Assembly (NCBI GenBank): GCA_009801015.1
Contig: VHZZ01001450.1
Coordinates: 32,830 to 59,599 of the forward strand
Direction: 5' to 3'
DNA: 26,770 bases
Origin: Silene noctiflora
Lineage: Eukaryota; Streptophyta; Magnoliopsida; Caryophyllales; Caryophyllaceae
Position numbers and translations under genes: made by a program. The notes beneath the pieces were generated by a model. It made no database searches. It was not told where the DNA came from and was given only the letters and a program-made list of their open reading frames with translations. Numbering within the stretch: the first letter of the stretch is position 1; every line of letters begins with the position of its first letter. Positions 1-13,965 of this stretch are shown in pieces.

Positions 1-3244
<3,244 letters not shown>

Positions 3245-5601
3245 CCTTTTGTTATTTGGCCCCATTGTTCTTTTGTTCGGAAATAGTGTGCAAGTCGAAT
3301 GCTGTGTATTTTTCTTAGATATAGCAAAGTCTCAGCTCAGTAGTTGGTGAAAGCTTTCTTCTCTGTTCCCTGGAGTGGACAAAAGTGAACTATGTTTATT
3401 TTATGCAAGCAGAATCGTGTTTCAATGAGAAGTACTTATTAGATTTCGCGTATTTGTCTTCTGTGGTTTTTCTTTTTAATAATTATCATTTCCTTGTTTT
3501 CATCATCTTTTATGTTATTTGGGTTTTTTTAAGTAGAGGAGTCATGGTTCTCCATCTGAACTACCTGTTAAGCTGCCTGGAAGAGGTAGCTCATTCTCCA
3601 TTGGAATGGCTAGCTAGTGCTGCTATTGAAGTATGGAACCGCTAGCTCGTTCTACCTCTCTATCTTAGTGAAAAGGTAGAACTTGTGGGGTATTTTGGGG
3701 ATGCATTTTCAATGTTTCTATTCATTTCTTGGTGTTCTGCAAGGATATTCCCCTTGGTTAAAAATGGGCTTTTTGTTCAACTATTTGACCCATAGGAGTA
3801 TAGTGAGAAGGATTATTTATGTACTTGAGTTTGGTACTTTGGTTTATGCACTCAGATGATTCAAGTTGATGACTAATTTTGCTTGATGAAAACTTCTGAA
3901 ACAAATTAGTGTGTTCATTTTCGAGAGACTAAGGTCTATAATAGTCATATACGGAGTACCTTCGTTGTTACCGCCACTACAGCACTACCCTTGACATCAC
4001 TTTTAGACGCTCAGATTGAAGGATGTGGTGATGATATGAATCAATGTTTTCAACTTTCTTTTTTCATGAGCTTTCATTACAGTTAAGCTATGTTGATGTC
4101 AGATGAGGTTTCGGAAAACATCAAGGAGAAAGCTCCAGCAGCAACTGAGTGCTAAACTGTCAGGTAACCTCTCTGACTGACGTACAAGGCTGAAAAATGC
4201 TGCGTACCATAAACCATACTAATTCTTAAGCACGTATGTTGAATTTCTTGGTCGTGCAATTCGTGTCAGGACAAATGGACAATCTATTACGGAGTACTTT
4301 GGATGTGAATTTGATTGAATTCTAGCGCAGTCATTGGCAGCGGAGAAGAAAGAAACTGGAGAATTCAAGATTTCAAGGTACTGCTTCATTTCTCAGTTGA
4401 TTGATTACTCTTCCTATTTTAAATGATTTTACTGTAGGACCTTCTAATCATAAATATTAAATATATTGCTTGCATGATAGTTTGGATTTATTTAAAAATT
4501 GTATGATAGTTCAGCTATTCAGTTGATGAATATGATGTTCACTATCAAAGAAGTGTTTGTCTTCTCTTGGCTGCTTTTGATAGTTGTCTTATTTTGTAAA
4601 GTTATGCACTAGAACTTACATAAGTTGCGTAGTTAGGCAGGAACTTCTAAGGTGGGATGCAATATACTACTATTAATTATGGCTGCAGGCGTGCATCTAC
4701 GTAGAAACTGACCATTGTTTTAATTATTTTAGCGTTGGTGGTGGCATATCTGATTTCCATCAGCAGCCACCACATAAAAACGACGAAAAAATATTAATCA
4801 AGTGCCTCTGAGGCACCTGCACATGGCTAAAGAAGTTGGGTTTGTATGCAATCTAACCCATGTACCGGAAATACATAAAGATTGCTTCCAGATGACCATA
4901 GTGATCGAGAGTTGCATTAGTCAACTAGTACTTCACACTATAAGACAATTTAGTGAATCATTTTGCTTTATTCTATCGTAGTCCTAATTTTGTAGCCACT
5001 AAGCTGTGACTGCGAGAAGCATTGAACTTTTTTGTGGTAGGATATGAGTTGATAATTGACTCATATTAGCACCCAAATATGGCTTATTCATGCATGTTGT
5101 CTTTTAGTATGCTGTATGCTTACCCCTTTCTTATCCCAAATAAAATGTTATCTTTGAAAAGATTTGAGTGGTGTATTCAGACGTAGCCACCACCTGGATC
5201 TCTAAATATGTTGCGGTTTTTGTTGACAGACCAGAAAAACTCTTTTCTATTGCAATATTACATTATCATTGCTTCTGCTTGCTATTAGCCTATAACTACC
5301 GTCATTTATTAGTGTAATTTTCAAAATGAAATCATGTTAGTTTAATGCTTCTTTTTTTGAGGGAGACGAGTGTACAGTCCACTAACATTCTTTCTTGTAA
5401 GATTAGGTAGAACTATTATGTGAGGAGATTTTGCACTCTCAAATTGATGTTTTGGCTCCCTCGTTTGTTAGTTGAACCTTGGGACTTTAGGAGTGGCTTT
5501 GCCCATGGATGGATTGTAAAAATTAGTTCTAGCATAATATCACTTAGCTTTTTCTTGCATCTTCTAGCATAATTCCAGCCGTAGTCAAATCGATAGGTTC
5601 T
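3245..5601. other. Intergenic region after the CoA kinase gene
   Basis: This begins with the 3' untranslated region of the CoA kinase gene and is otherwise AT-rich without a credible gene. Two splice-flanked, exon-like blocks (4102-4162 and 4327-4378) are described under findings, but I cannot assign them to a protein. The motif acggagta occurs at 3951 and 4289. No MITE with clean ends was recognised. Confidence 0.5.
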
Positions 5602-5667
5602 GAAAATTAAGGGACGTACTTTTTCACATACGGATTTTACTCTCACATACGGATTTTAAAATGTTAC

Positions 5668-5909
5668 CCTTGTCATTTTTTTTTCATTCCTTCACCCTAA
5701 TTTTCTTCCCTTCCCTCATCTCCCATCACCACCTCCGATCACCACTTCCGTTCACCACNCCTTGTCATTTTTTTTTCATTCCTTCACCCTAATTTTCTTC
5801 CCTTCCCTCATCTCCCATCACCACCTCCGATCACCACTTCCGTTCACCACCTCATGACGGCCGACCTCCCCACCATCACCACCTCCGATCACCACTTCCG
5901 TTCACCACC
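5668..5909. repeat. Tandem duplication inside the MULE
   Basis: Bases 5668-5758 and 5760-5850 are identical 91-bp copies, separated by a single ambiguous base (n) at 5759. A shorter third copy of the terminal part (ccgatcaccacttccgttca) lies at about 5872-5909. Confidence 0.9.
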
Positions 5910-6295
5910 TCACGCCGACCGACCTCCCCACCGTCGACATCACCACCGGCCGACTTCGGCATCTCTCCCACTTCCCTGCACTCCCATCCCTCTCCTACAC
6001 TCTCCCTCCCTCGCCTGATTACCCTCTCCTCTCTCCGTTCACCAACTCCGTCATTCTAGTCGCCGGCAAAATCTCTCACCGGCCGACCTCGCACCGTCCT
6101 GCATCAGACTTCATTAACTCCGTCATTCGAGTTCCGCACTCCCCTCGTCCCTCTACATTACTCCTCTTCGCACACCCCCGCTCCGACCACAACCGAGTAC
6201 CCTACCGCCCTTCAACGACCCATACCCGACCCTCCCTTCCCCGGATCTGCCTACCCCAGCCCACCACCGGCTACCACCAACACCACCATCATACC

Positions 6296-6343
<48 letters not shown>
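6296..6343. repeat. (TTA)n microsatellite
   Basis: About sixteen perfect TTA units run from 6296 to 6343, at the boundary between the C-rich and AT-rich halves of the Mutator-like element. Confidence 0.95.
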
Positions 6344-6817
6344 GGCATATTAATTTAACTAAAAATTAAACCTGAAAATTTCAATAATAATTTCTAAAAA
6401 CAAAAATTACTTCACCAGTTGAGGAATCATAATCCATTTTCAAGTTTTTAGATTAATTTGATTTGATTTTAGGGAAAGGGTATGAATAAGAGTTAATTTG
6501 ATTATGAATAGGAAAAGGGTATGATATGGAAACTTTATGAAAAAATGTATGTGAAAGAGTAAAATCCGTATGTGAAAAAGTATTTCGAAAATTAATCATA
6601 GAACTGTTAGCAAAGTTTTCTTGTTCTCGTGAAGGACTCTGAATATTCGATTTTTGAATCAGTACTTTTCAGAAGATTGCTCTTTTCTTTTTTTGGTTCT
6701 GAACTATGATTGGCTAATAAAAATAATTACGGAGTAATTAAAATTTGTAGTCAATTGCTCACCGGACCAAGGGTATTATCAGTACATATTTTAAAAATAG
6801 GGGTAAAGCACTAAAGC

Positions 6818-7253
6818 CTATATTGCTCGGACTCGGTAAGAAGTATCGACACAGGTGCTAATACTTGGCAAATTCCTTGGGAAATTTCTAGTATCATCAA
6901 GGATGTAGAATTAGATTTTCAGTTTTTCGATGAAGTGATAATTAAACATTGCTTTCGTGAAGCCGACAAAGTTGCTGACTTTATGGCTTCTATTGGACAT
7001 GAATGTCCAACTCTTTCGAGGTGGTTTGAAAGCCGGTGGCTTCAACTTACCTCTATCATTCGAAAGGATGAGATAGGTTGGTCCTACCTTAGAGGATCAA
7101 CNTAGTTTTATTACCTTATCAAAAAAAAAAAAAGTGTCGGATTCGGCTATTTTATGGAAAAAGAAGTTCATGTTTTTGGTCTAAAATGAAATGTCCTGTG
7201 TGTTCTACCCATTAACACGGTCAATGTAATACTGAAGAGTTCGAGCAACGTAG
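6818..7253. mobile_element. Foldback MITE copy 3, split by a LINE fragment
   Basis: The left end CTATATTGCTCGGACTCGG (from 6818) and the right end GAGTTCGAGCAACGTAG (to 7253) are inverted repeats of the same family as the copies at 1226 and 1755. The interior blocks gtgtcggattcggctatttt and ggtctaaaatgaaatgtcc after 7133 are family sequence. The inserted 6861-7133 segment is LINE-derived. Without it the element would be about 160 bp, close to the other copies. Confidence 0.65.
6861..7133 (+). mobile_element. 3' end of a LINE (L1-type) with RNase H domain
   Basis: An uninterrupted frame from 6863 to a stop at 7103-7105 encodes the C-terminus of a plant L1-type reverse transcriptase polyprotein. 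The segment HCFREADKVADFMASIG corresponds to the last catalytic motif of the plant LINE RNase H domain (H-x-x-REAN-x-x-AD-x-LA in family form). A short untranslated tail follows, then a run of 13 A at 7121-7133. The 5' part is missing, the usual 5' truncation of target-primed reverse transcription. An ambiguous base at 7102 sits in the wobble position before the stop. No clear target duplication was found. Confidence 0.8.
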
Positions 7254-7731
7254 GTCATAGGGTAAAGCTGTCAACAGAAGTGACCAAATTTCCAGTATTT
7301 GGCACTTTGATTGAATTGGCTAATCAATCCTTTAGGACAATGCTGTGGTTTTCTCTTTTCTGAGTAACAGATGTGAGGTTTGGATTGTTTCAACTTTCAA
7401 GTGGTCTTTTGTCTTAGCCTCTAATCCTGAAATCCTTTCCAGCTAAGTAATTACTGACTGTAAAGTGCTATACTTGTTTGCTTAACCTTAGAAAAAAGTG
7501 ACTTTGCTACAAAGAGGAAAAATAAAATAATTAGTTGTCCTGTCTAAATCTAATAATGTCAAATCCTTTATTAATAGCCTTCAAAGACTTTACTGCTTAA
7601 GGTGGTTTTTCTCCACTTTTCATCTTTTTCAACATGCTTTAAATTTCTTGGTGTTTGATTTTTTAAATTTATTTTACTCCTCTACAGTCATCATTTCTGT
7701 AATACTTTTAATCTTTATAGTATCTAACTAA

Positions 7732-7823
7732 TACTCCCTCCGTTCGAATCATTTGTTTACATTTACATTGTTTATAAGGATATTTTAATCAAAGATAAAC
7801 AAATGATTAGGATGGAGGAAGTA
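7732..7823. mobile_element. Stowaway MITE (Tc1/mariner type), 88 bp
   Basis: The element spans 7734-7821 and is flanked by the dinucleotide TA on both sides. It starts CTCCCTCCGTTCGAATCATT and ends with the inverse, AATGATTAGGATGGAGGAAG. This is the standard Stowaway terminus. The interior is AT-rich and the whole element folds back on itself. Confidence 0.88.
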
Positions 7824-8550
7824 ATATATTAGCAAAGTAGGGCAGAATAATGCGAGAAATGCTTCTTACTGCAGTACTTCAGTAGCTATTTACGAAGTAC
7901 AATGGTAAATGGATTAGAAATCACGGCTCGTCTGCACACATTTTTCTAGGTTTTACCATGTCACAGAAACTGTTTATGTCTCTCGATCCAAAATTATTTT
8001 CAATCCTGAGGTTTTTTTTTTTTTTTTTTTTTTTTCAAATAAGTTACAATGGTGGTACAGTATAATGGAAATGGGGATTCGAATTTGTGACTTATTATTC
8101 GTTTCAAAGCTCCTTAGTTTTCGAAGCTCAGTGACAGTGTCATAGGTCTGGTGGTTTTTGGTGGTGGAAAGTACTTCGATTTCAATTTTGAGAATGGCAA
8201 CTATTAATATCCTCATCTGACTTCACTATGATAATTACTTGAAGATTTTAGTTTCAATGAACTCATACTGTACTATTCTTTTGCTTTAGAGCATGGTGGA
8301 ATTAATAAAATGTGTGAGTACAGTTGAATTAGTCTTCTTTATAGATCAGTGTGATGATGATCAATTAATGGTGTGTGAAAGTTACTTTGAGTTTGGTGAA
8401 ATAGATACTTTAACTTTTGCCAGAAACATCAATATTTTTTGTCAAAAACATCTGAGATACTAAAGCCTGTTCCTTGATCGACATGTTAGTATATCTTATA
8501 GGAGTCAGATATTACCCCATTTCAACAGTTTCTCTTTAAGAAAGAGTAGC
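7824..8550. other. Intergenic, with a possible minus-strand poly(A) retroposon
   Basis: A poly(T) run of nearly 30 bases (about 8011-8035) reads as a poly(A) tail on the minus strand. About 50 bases upstream of that tail is TTCGAATCCCC, resembling a tRNA B box. Bases from about 8000 to 8170 could therefore be a minus-strand tRNA-derived SINE. I see no convincing A box and no target duplication, so this is tentative. The rest is AT-rich without a gene. Confidence 0.35.
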
Positions 8551-8630
8551 TTAAGGCTGCGTACATTCGACCCCTTTTACCCTGCAATATGTTGGAGCCA
8601 TTGAGGCACCAGAGTAATGTTGTTGTTGTA
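8551..8630 (+). mobile_element. 3' part of a SINE with (TTG)n tail
   Basis: The stretch beginning taaggctgcgtacattcgac, through gggagcca-like and ttgaggcaccagagtaatg, to a tgttgttgttg tail matches my memory of the 3' half of TS-like plant SINEs, which end in TTG repeats and not in poly(A). The tRNA-related 5' half is absent or too diverged to recognise. Confidence 0.6.
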
Positions 8631-9800
8631 TGGACTTCGGTAATTTGTGTTTGCATAATCATGGTTGTGAGAGGACTGTTTTAATCTGTATATATGCCGG
8701 GATTCAAAAAACTAGTGTGGTTACTACTTACTAGTATTAGTTGTAGTATTGGAAGGAAACCTTGATCTTCAAATCAGTCTCAAACTATCAATGTAACACT
8801 ATTATGAGCGAACATGAAAATGGTTTTTACTATAACTATGTCCTATTTCTAAGAGAAGCGTTTATTAAGGCATCTCGCAAAATGGGTGAAAATATTTTAC
8901 CTACGGGTGCAATAAACACTCTCCACCTACTACGTCTAAGTGAGAGTGATGTGTTTTGCTTGCATAACATGATGTTGTATTCTTTTTGTCGGCAGTTAGT
9001 TTTGTGTAGGATGATTAAACACCAAATCATTAACACAAATATGAAATAGATATAGTAATTTCATGTGTTTTTGGATTTGGAAGATTTGATGGAAGTGTTA
9101 TGGTGTCAGGCTGTCATTAGTGAACTCATTGAAGCGCATATTATTGCGGCATGTCTGGTAAACATACTATATATGTTGCATTATGGGTCAGCCTAGTTTG
9201 TACTGTTTTTGTACTAATATTTTTCAACCCACGTGCTTATGCTTCCCTTCACGCATGAGCCCATTCATAACTGGTACTAGCAATACATTTCCCAAGTTCC
9301 CTAGCTTTTATAACATCTCATGTTGGAATTTGAAATGTGATGCTTTTCTTAATTTATTTCTATTCATGTCCCTAATATATGCCTCGTTTCATATAAACTA
9401 TTATAAATGTAATATAATTCGTCTGCTTTATCGAGCCTTGTATTTAGCGATGAATGTTATAAAGACATTAACGAATGAAGTTGCATATTGTCCCATCCTC
9501 ATATTCGAATACTGTGTTGTAGCAAACTGTTCAAGAAGTTTTGGAGCTTTGGTCTTATGATCACCATTTTCTGATTGGTAATAGAAGTGTGGGTGCTTCC
9601 TACTAAAGATCGCCATGCTTCGTTTGACCTCGAATATTACTCCTATCTTAGAATACCTCGACTGTGAGAGGGAGTTACTCCTAAGGGCATCCTCCCAGTA
9701 AATACATGATACGACTAGTACTTTTAATTCGTGTACTCGTCTTTTTAGCCTATTAAACTCGAATCTTACTTTTTTTCTCTTAAATTTTTATGGTTCCACT
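8631..9800. other. Gene-free intergenic stretch
   Basis: Several open frames of 60-125 codons occur on both strands (for example 8762-9049 and 9183-9560). None has compositional bias, conserved motifs or splice context that would support a gene. No transposon with recognisable ends was found. Confidence 0.5.
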
Positions 9801-9959
9801 CTTTGTTATCCCGATTCTCCGACACGGGTCCCTGACACGTATCGAGTGTCGGATACAGCTATTTTGTGCAAATTTTTCATTTTTTTTGTTTAAAGTGAAG
9901 TGTCGGTATTGTGTCGGACACGCGTCACGACACCTAAGTGAATTGTCCGAGTAACATAG
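9801..9959. mobile_element. Foldback MITE copy 4
   Basis: The left end ctttgttatcccgattctcc is a diverged version of the family terminus. The right end AATTGTCCGAGTAACATAG is well kept. Interior blocks tgtcggatacagctatttt and gtttaaagtgaagtgtcgg are shared with the other copies. Imperfect flanking repeats (gttccact and attccacc) may be the old 8-bp target duplication. Confidence 0.65.
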
Positions 9960-10340
9960 ATTCCACCACTAACTTATGAATTATTACCATAAGAAAAGTG
10001 ACTAACCCACACACATGTGACTAGTTCTATTTTCTATAGCATGAATGTTAATTTTTGAAAAAAACCAGGACATACTTTAATCAAGTTCAAAGTAACATAG
10101 GACTGCGGACCCCTTTACATCCTATTTCCAAAAAGTTGACAATAAAATTTCCCACTAGTCTTGTGTTTGCTTAGCCCATCTCCTGTCTTTTTCTGCTTTA
10201 TTGCTCCTACTTTTCATTCCCTTAACCTCTACTTATTTCAGTCTTTTAATGTACATGTGCATTCACTAATCTCTCCTGCATTAACCTTATTCTCTGCTAA
10301 TCCTTACAGCATTTCTTCACCCTCTTTCAACTCCTGCAAT
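9960..10340 (+). promoter_or_regulatory. Upstream region of the HIPP gene
   Basis: About 380 bases separate the foldback element from the start codon. The 100-150 bases before the ATG are pyrimidine-rich, as plant 5' leaders often are. I see no clear TATA box at a convincing distance. The start context (A at -3, G at +4) is good. Confidence 0.4.
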
Positions 10341-11976
10341 ATGGCTGCACCACCTGATAACCATCCTGGCTCTTTACAATACCAGGTATTTGCACTCAAT
10401 TCTCATGCTCCAAACTCTTAAATATGCTTTGTTATCTTTCTTTGTCGCGTTTTGAGTAAGACGGTCCTATGATAGTACGTAATAAGTTTGTACGACTTCG
10501 AAGTGATGTAGTAACTTACGTAGTAATATGTAATCTTTCTTAACAGACATGGACCTTAAGAGTCCCAATTCACTGCGAAGGTTGCAAGAAGAAAGTGAAG
10601 AAAATCCTGCAGAAGATTGATGGTAACTGTCTACCTCCCATATAATCTGATGTTCAGTCTTGCTTATGTTGCACATGACATGTCTTAAACTTATTACGAG
10701 TATTTTATTTCCTGATTTTATGCATGTGTAGCTAGTATTCTATAGTATATAAGTACGCAGCCTTAACTCTATGTTAAAAACACGAGAGGCAATATCTTTT
10801 TCCGATAACAGTCTGTTAGTTCACGTCTTCACGACGCAACAAGCATTAGGGAGTTTAGTGAGTCATTTCACTTCGAACCAATACTCAATATTTCAAAATT
10901 CTGCAGGTGTTTATATGACAACAATTGATTCTCAGCAGCATAAGGTTATAGTGACTGGCAACATAGATGCAAAGACCCTTCTGAAGAAACTATCGAAATC
11001 TGGTAAACCAGCCGAACTATGGCCAGATTTTTCTGACAGGAAAGAGAAGCTACAGGACTTGCCAGCGATCAAGGGTAAGGAAAGCGAGGGTCCAAAAACA
11101 GAGAAGATAGACAATCAAGAAAATGTGAAGTCTGCTAACGGAAGCACGCAGAACAGTTCAGCTGATAAATCTGATATCCCGGAAAATAATCCTAATGTTC
11201 CTTTACTTGATGGTGGAAAGCCACCAGAGTTAGAAAACGGCAACCAAGTTGAGGTAAATAATAGCGAAGGTAGTACTGATGGCAAAAAGAAGAAAAAGAA
11301 AAACAAGGGACAAGGACATGAACAGGGACAGGGGCAGGATGGTAATCCTGCAATCAATGACAACTCGGTGCCACCACCACCATCAATGCCAGCGCCACCA
11401 CCGGCAGCTGAGCCTGGGTCCACACCTGTGCTTACAGAAGCACCTGCTGGTGCACCTGGACCTGGGCCCACACCCGTGAATACAGAAGCACCCGCAATTA
11501 CAGAAGCACCTGCTGGTGCACCTGGACCAACTGTAGAATTACCATCAATGCCTGCTGCAGGAATACATGAACCTGTACCATCATCAGTCCCACTTCCTGC
11601 AATGCCTCCGATGGACCCAAGCAGACCCATGGAAGCAGTCAATCTTGGGCCGCCAAATCATCAGGGTATGCCACATGAGCCATGTCGTGGGCCTATGAAT
11701 AATTTTGGGCCTATGGATAATTTTGGGCCTATAAATCAGCCAAGTTACCCATATCCACGGCCCGTTCCCCCACCACCACAGTTAGGGGTCAGTTACAGTA
11801 TGGCACAACCCAGCACTAGTGGCTCATATTATGCACCGCCATACTACGCCTATGCATATCCACCACATCCCATGATGCATGGTCCACCACCACCTCCACC
11901 GTCCTATCCTATCAGCGAATCTTACTATGATGATCATCATTATAATGAAGATACCAGTCAATGTCGTCTGATGTAG
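10341..11976 (+). CDS. Heavy-metal-associated isoprenylated plant protein (HIPP)
   Basis: Exons are 10341-10385, 10547-10622 and 10907-11976, with GT-AG introns at codons 15/16 and within codon 41, giving 396 residues. Residues 16-75 form an HMA (ATX1-like) metal-binding domain; the cysteines of the CxxC site are C25 and C28 in [14 protein letters not shown] lysine run (KKKKKKNKG) near the middle could be a nuclear or polybasic signal. The rest is a long proline-, glycine- and alanine-rich low-complexity region with [10 protein letters not shown] and NFGP repeats and a tyrosine/proline-rich end. The protein ends CRLM, a CaaX box; terminal methionine favours farnesylation. HIPPs are plant-specific and are linked to metal handling, stress and membrane or nuclear signalling. 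The methionine usual before the first cysteine pair is replaced (PIHC), which may alter metal affinity. The exact family member cannot be told from sequence alone. Confidence 0.93.
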
Positions 11977-13721
11977 CATCACTTTGGTCGGTCCATAAGA
12001 ATTTGGTGTGTACTTACGCAAGAATATCCCTACTGTAATAGGCAATGTTAGGTAAGACGGCTTTACATATACAAACAAGTGACGCACCAAAGTGATGATT
12101 CGATGTAAAAAAAAAAAAAAGTATATTCTTAAATTGAATGTTTATAAAGTTTATATATATGTAGTTGTTGATTAGTTAGTAGTTTAGGTTAGTAAGGTAG
12201 GTAATTGAGAAGGATATTCTGTTGTGGTTAGAAAGGTTGGTATTTGCCAAGTTGGTAGACTACATGAAACACTCAGCATTTGACATTTTCCTATTTTCCT
12301 ATTTTCAAACGTGTATCCTCCTTATTCTGATGTGTAAAGAAATGAATTAGCTTTGTTACATGTTTCATTGCACTTCTACTTTCACTTCTACTTTTTATGC
12401 CTTTATACTTTATGGTTGAGAATTGCCATGTATTGCTCTCTTTGGTTTCCACAACAATTTGGGTATGCTGCTTTTGTTTACTCCAGATTATGTCCTGTTC
12501 TTTTGGACTGAATTGGGTTGTAGTGAGTTAAACTGTTTTGAAGTAAGCTGAGATGAATAGTTCTGAAATGAACTGAAAAAGTGATCGTTATATGGTGTAA
12601 AATCGTTCCATGGTGTAACCACTTAAAAACTGATCAATTTATATGAAAAGTGAAGACTTTAAATTTTGATTAGAAGAACCTTTTTTTAACGCGGTCACTT
12701 TTTGATATAATATGATCATTATTTAAAGTTGAGTGATTACTTTTTACCTGTCACACCATACAATGGTCGTACATGATAACTGCTTATTATTCTTTTGTAA
12801 GGATAACTTTATTAGCAAAAAATTTCTTAGCCTTATTCTCATGCAACTACTCCTACAATGTTTTGTAACATAGTCCATCTAATTCTTAGAAAATGCCCCA
12901 TTTTCTATGTTTACTCTTCGTAAGAATCGGAGGGAGTATCAATTTGTTTTTTTCAGGAGACTAACAGAATCGCTCCAAAGTCTAAGTCCACCCCTCTTTT
13001 TTCCCTCGTCCGACCTGCTTTCCACCCTTCAACAACAGCCACCACTCAACCGTATCCCACCTACAAAACCACCACAACCACCCTTCACAATCACCACCAA
13101 AAGTACCTTCGAACCAACCTACAAAACAGCCTCTCGGCACAAGATGGCCACATATCCCCTAAACTTGCCCGTGGTTGAAGATTTGAACCATAAGAGATAA
13201 GGAGGGCTAGGCTTGTGCTTGAAATATTGGTCTCTACACAAGTACACTCAACCCTCTCTCTATACATGGGAGTGAAATTCAGACGAAACCCAAATTGATC
13301 AATGTCGAATTTGTAATAGAACTATACATAAAACTTATGCAAGCGTCATGAAAATATGCATAAAACAATATATGATTCGATTGGGATCGAGTAAATCAAG
13401 TAACCAATTTTGGATCAGTACTGTGGATTTATCTCTATTCGCTTGGGGAATACGGCAGACTCGTCAGCCAGCCACACCGTACCAGCTCCGCCATTTGGCT
13501 AGTGATTCAAGACAGCTTATGGTCTCGTTGTTTGGCTACAAGGAGCACATGAGCTCACGGTAAAACATGTAAAACTAGTAAATATTTCAGCACTCTGCAC
13601 AGTTATCTATATATTCAAGATGCATTCCTATTTATTATTGTAAATCTCTATGCAAAATCCAGTTTCGAGAACAGAACTAAAATCAAGTAGCCAGAGCAAC
13701 CATAAACTATACGAGTTTTTA
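11977..13721. other. 3' region of HIPP and gene-free intergenic stretch
   Basis: The 3' untranslated region of HIPP is followed by a poly(A) run near 12107-12120 and AT-rich DNA. A possible foldback element lies at 12574-12771. A Stowaway-like terminus (tcggagggagta) lies near 12925-12937 without a clear partner. A C-rich block (12960-13130) resembles the interior of non-autonomous transposons. Frames at 12907-13200 and 13348-13563 show no recognisable protein. Confidence 0.45.
12574..12771. repeat. Possible foldback MITE
   Basis: The arm aaagtgatcgttatatggtg (from about 12578) and the arm tcacaccatacaatggtcg (to about 12769) are imperfect inverted copies, and similarity continues inward through gtgatca and tttaaa blocks. 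The ends and target duplication are unclear. Confidence 0.35.
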
Positions 13722-13853
13722 TTACGTGAGACGATCTTACATTATAAAACGGTCCTATTGTATAAGAAGAAAACTTTATTTATTAGCATTAAATGAATAA
13801 ATTTATTACAAAAACGAACCATAAGACCGTATTACTCTATAATTTGTGAAACA
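13722..13853. repeat. Possible foldback element in the RALF promoter
   Basis: The left part (gtgagacgatcttacattat, then aaaacggtcctattg) and the right part (cataagaccgtattactctat) are imperfect inverted repeats around an AT-rich centre. Related gtaagacggtc motifs occur at about 10454 and 12052. It ends about 40 bases before the putative TATA box of the RALF gene. The class is unknown. Confidence 0.35.
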
Positions 13854-13890
13854 ATTCTATTATTTCCATAACACATTCTCCAAGTCATTG

Positions 13891-13897
13891 TTATAAA
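13891..13897 (+). promoter_or_regulatory. TATA box candidate for the RALF gene
   Basis: TTATAAA followed by GGG lies 69 bases upstream of the RALF start codon. Transcription starting about 30 bases downstream would give a leader of roughly 45 bases. Confidence 0.45.
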
Positions 13898-13965
13898 GGG
13901 AATCCCAGAGAAGTGTAGGAGAAGAAACAACCAAGCACAAATATAGAAACTTCAGCAAAACAAAC

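Larger units (their letters stand above)
5602..6595. mobile_element. Non-autonomous Mutator-like element (MULE), 976 bp
   Basis: The element spans 5611-6586. Its termini share an inverted repeat around ACTTTTTCACATACGG that continues into ATTTTACTC (about 28 bp, nearly perfect). The direct repeat GAAAATTAA lies at 5602-5610 and 6587-6595. A 9-bp target duplication with terminal repeats of this length is the signature of Mutator-like transposons. The interior is C-rich (repeated ccgatcaccacttccgttcac blocks) up to about 6290, then AT-rich, with a microsatellite between. No transposase is encoded. The C-rich part could be captured host sequence, but I do not recognise a source gene. Confidence 0.8.

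Noticed and set aside
9183-9560. 125-codon plus-strand frame rich in Cys, Phe and Tyr
   Set aside because: The composition matches AT-rich random sequence and there is no recognisable domain.
9660-9715. cctaagggcatcctccca, like a terminus of small hAT-type elements
   Set aside because: No inverted partner terminus was found nearby.
11115-11642. 175-codon minus-strand open frame, Gly/Ser/Ala rich
   Set aside because: It is the antisense of the proline-rich HIPP exon; its composition mirrors the coding strand and it has no splice or promoter support.
12907-13200. 97-codon plus-strand proline/threonine-rich frame
   Set aside because: It starts in a Stowaway-like terminus and is driven by C-rich low-complexity DNA; there are no conserved motifs.
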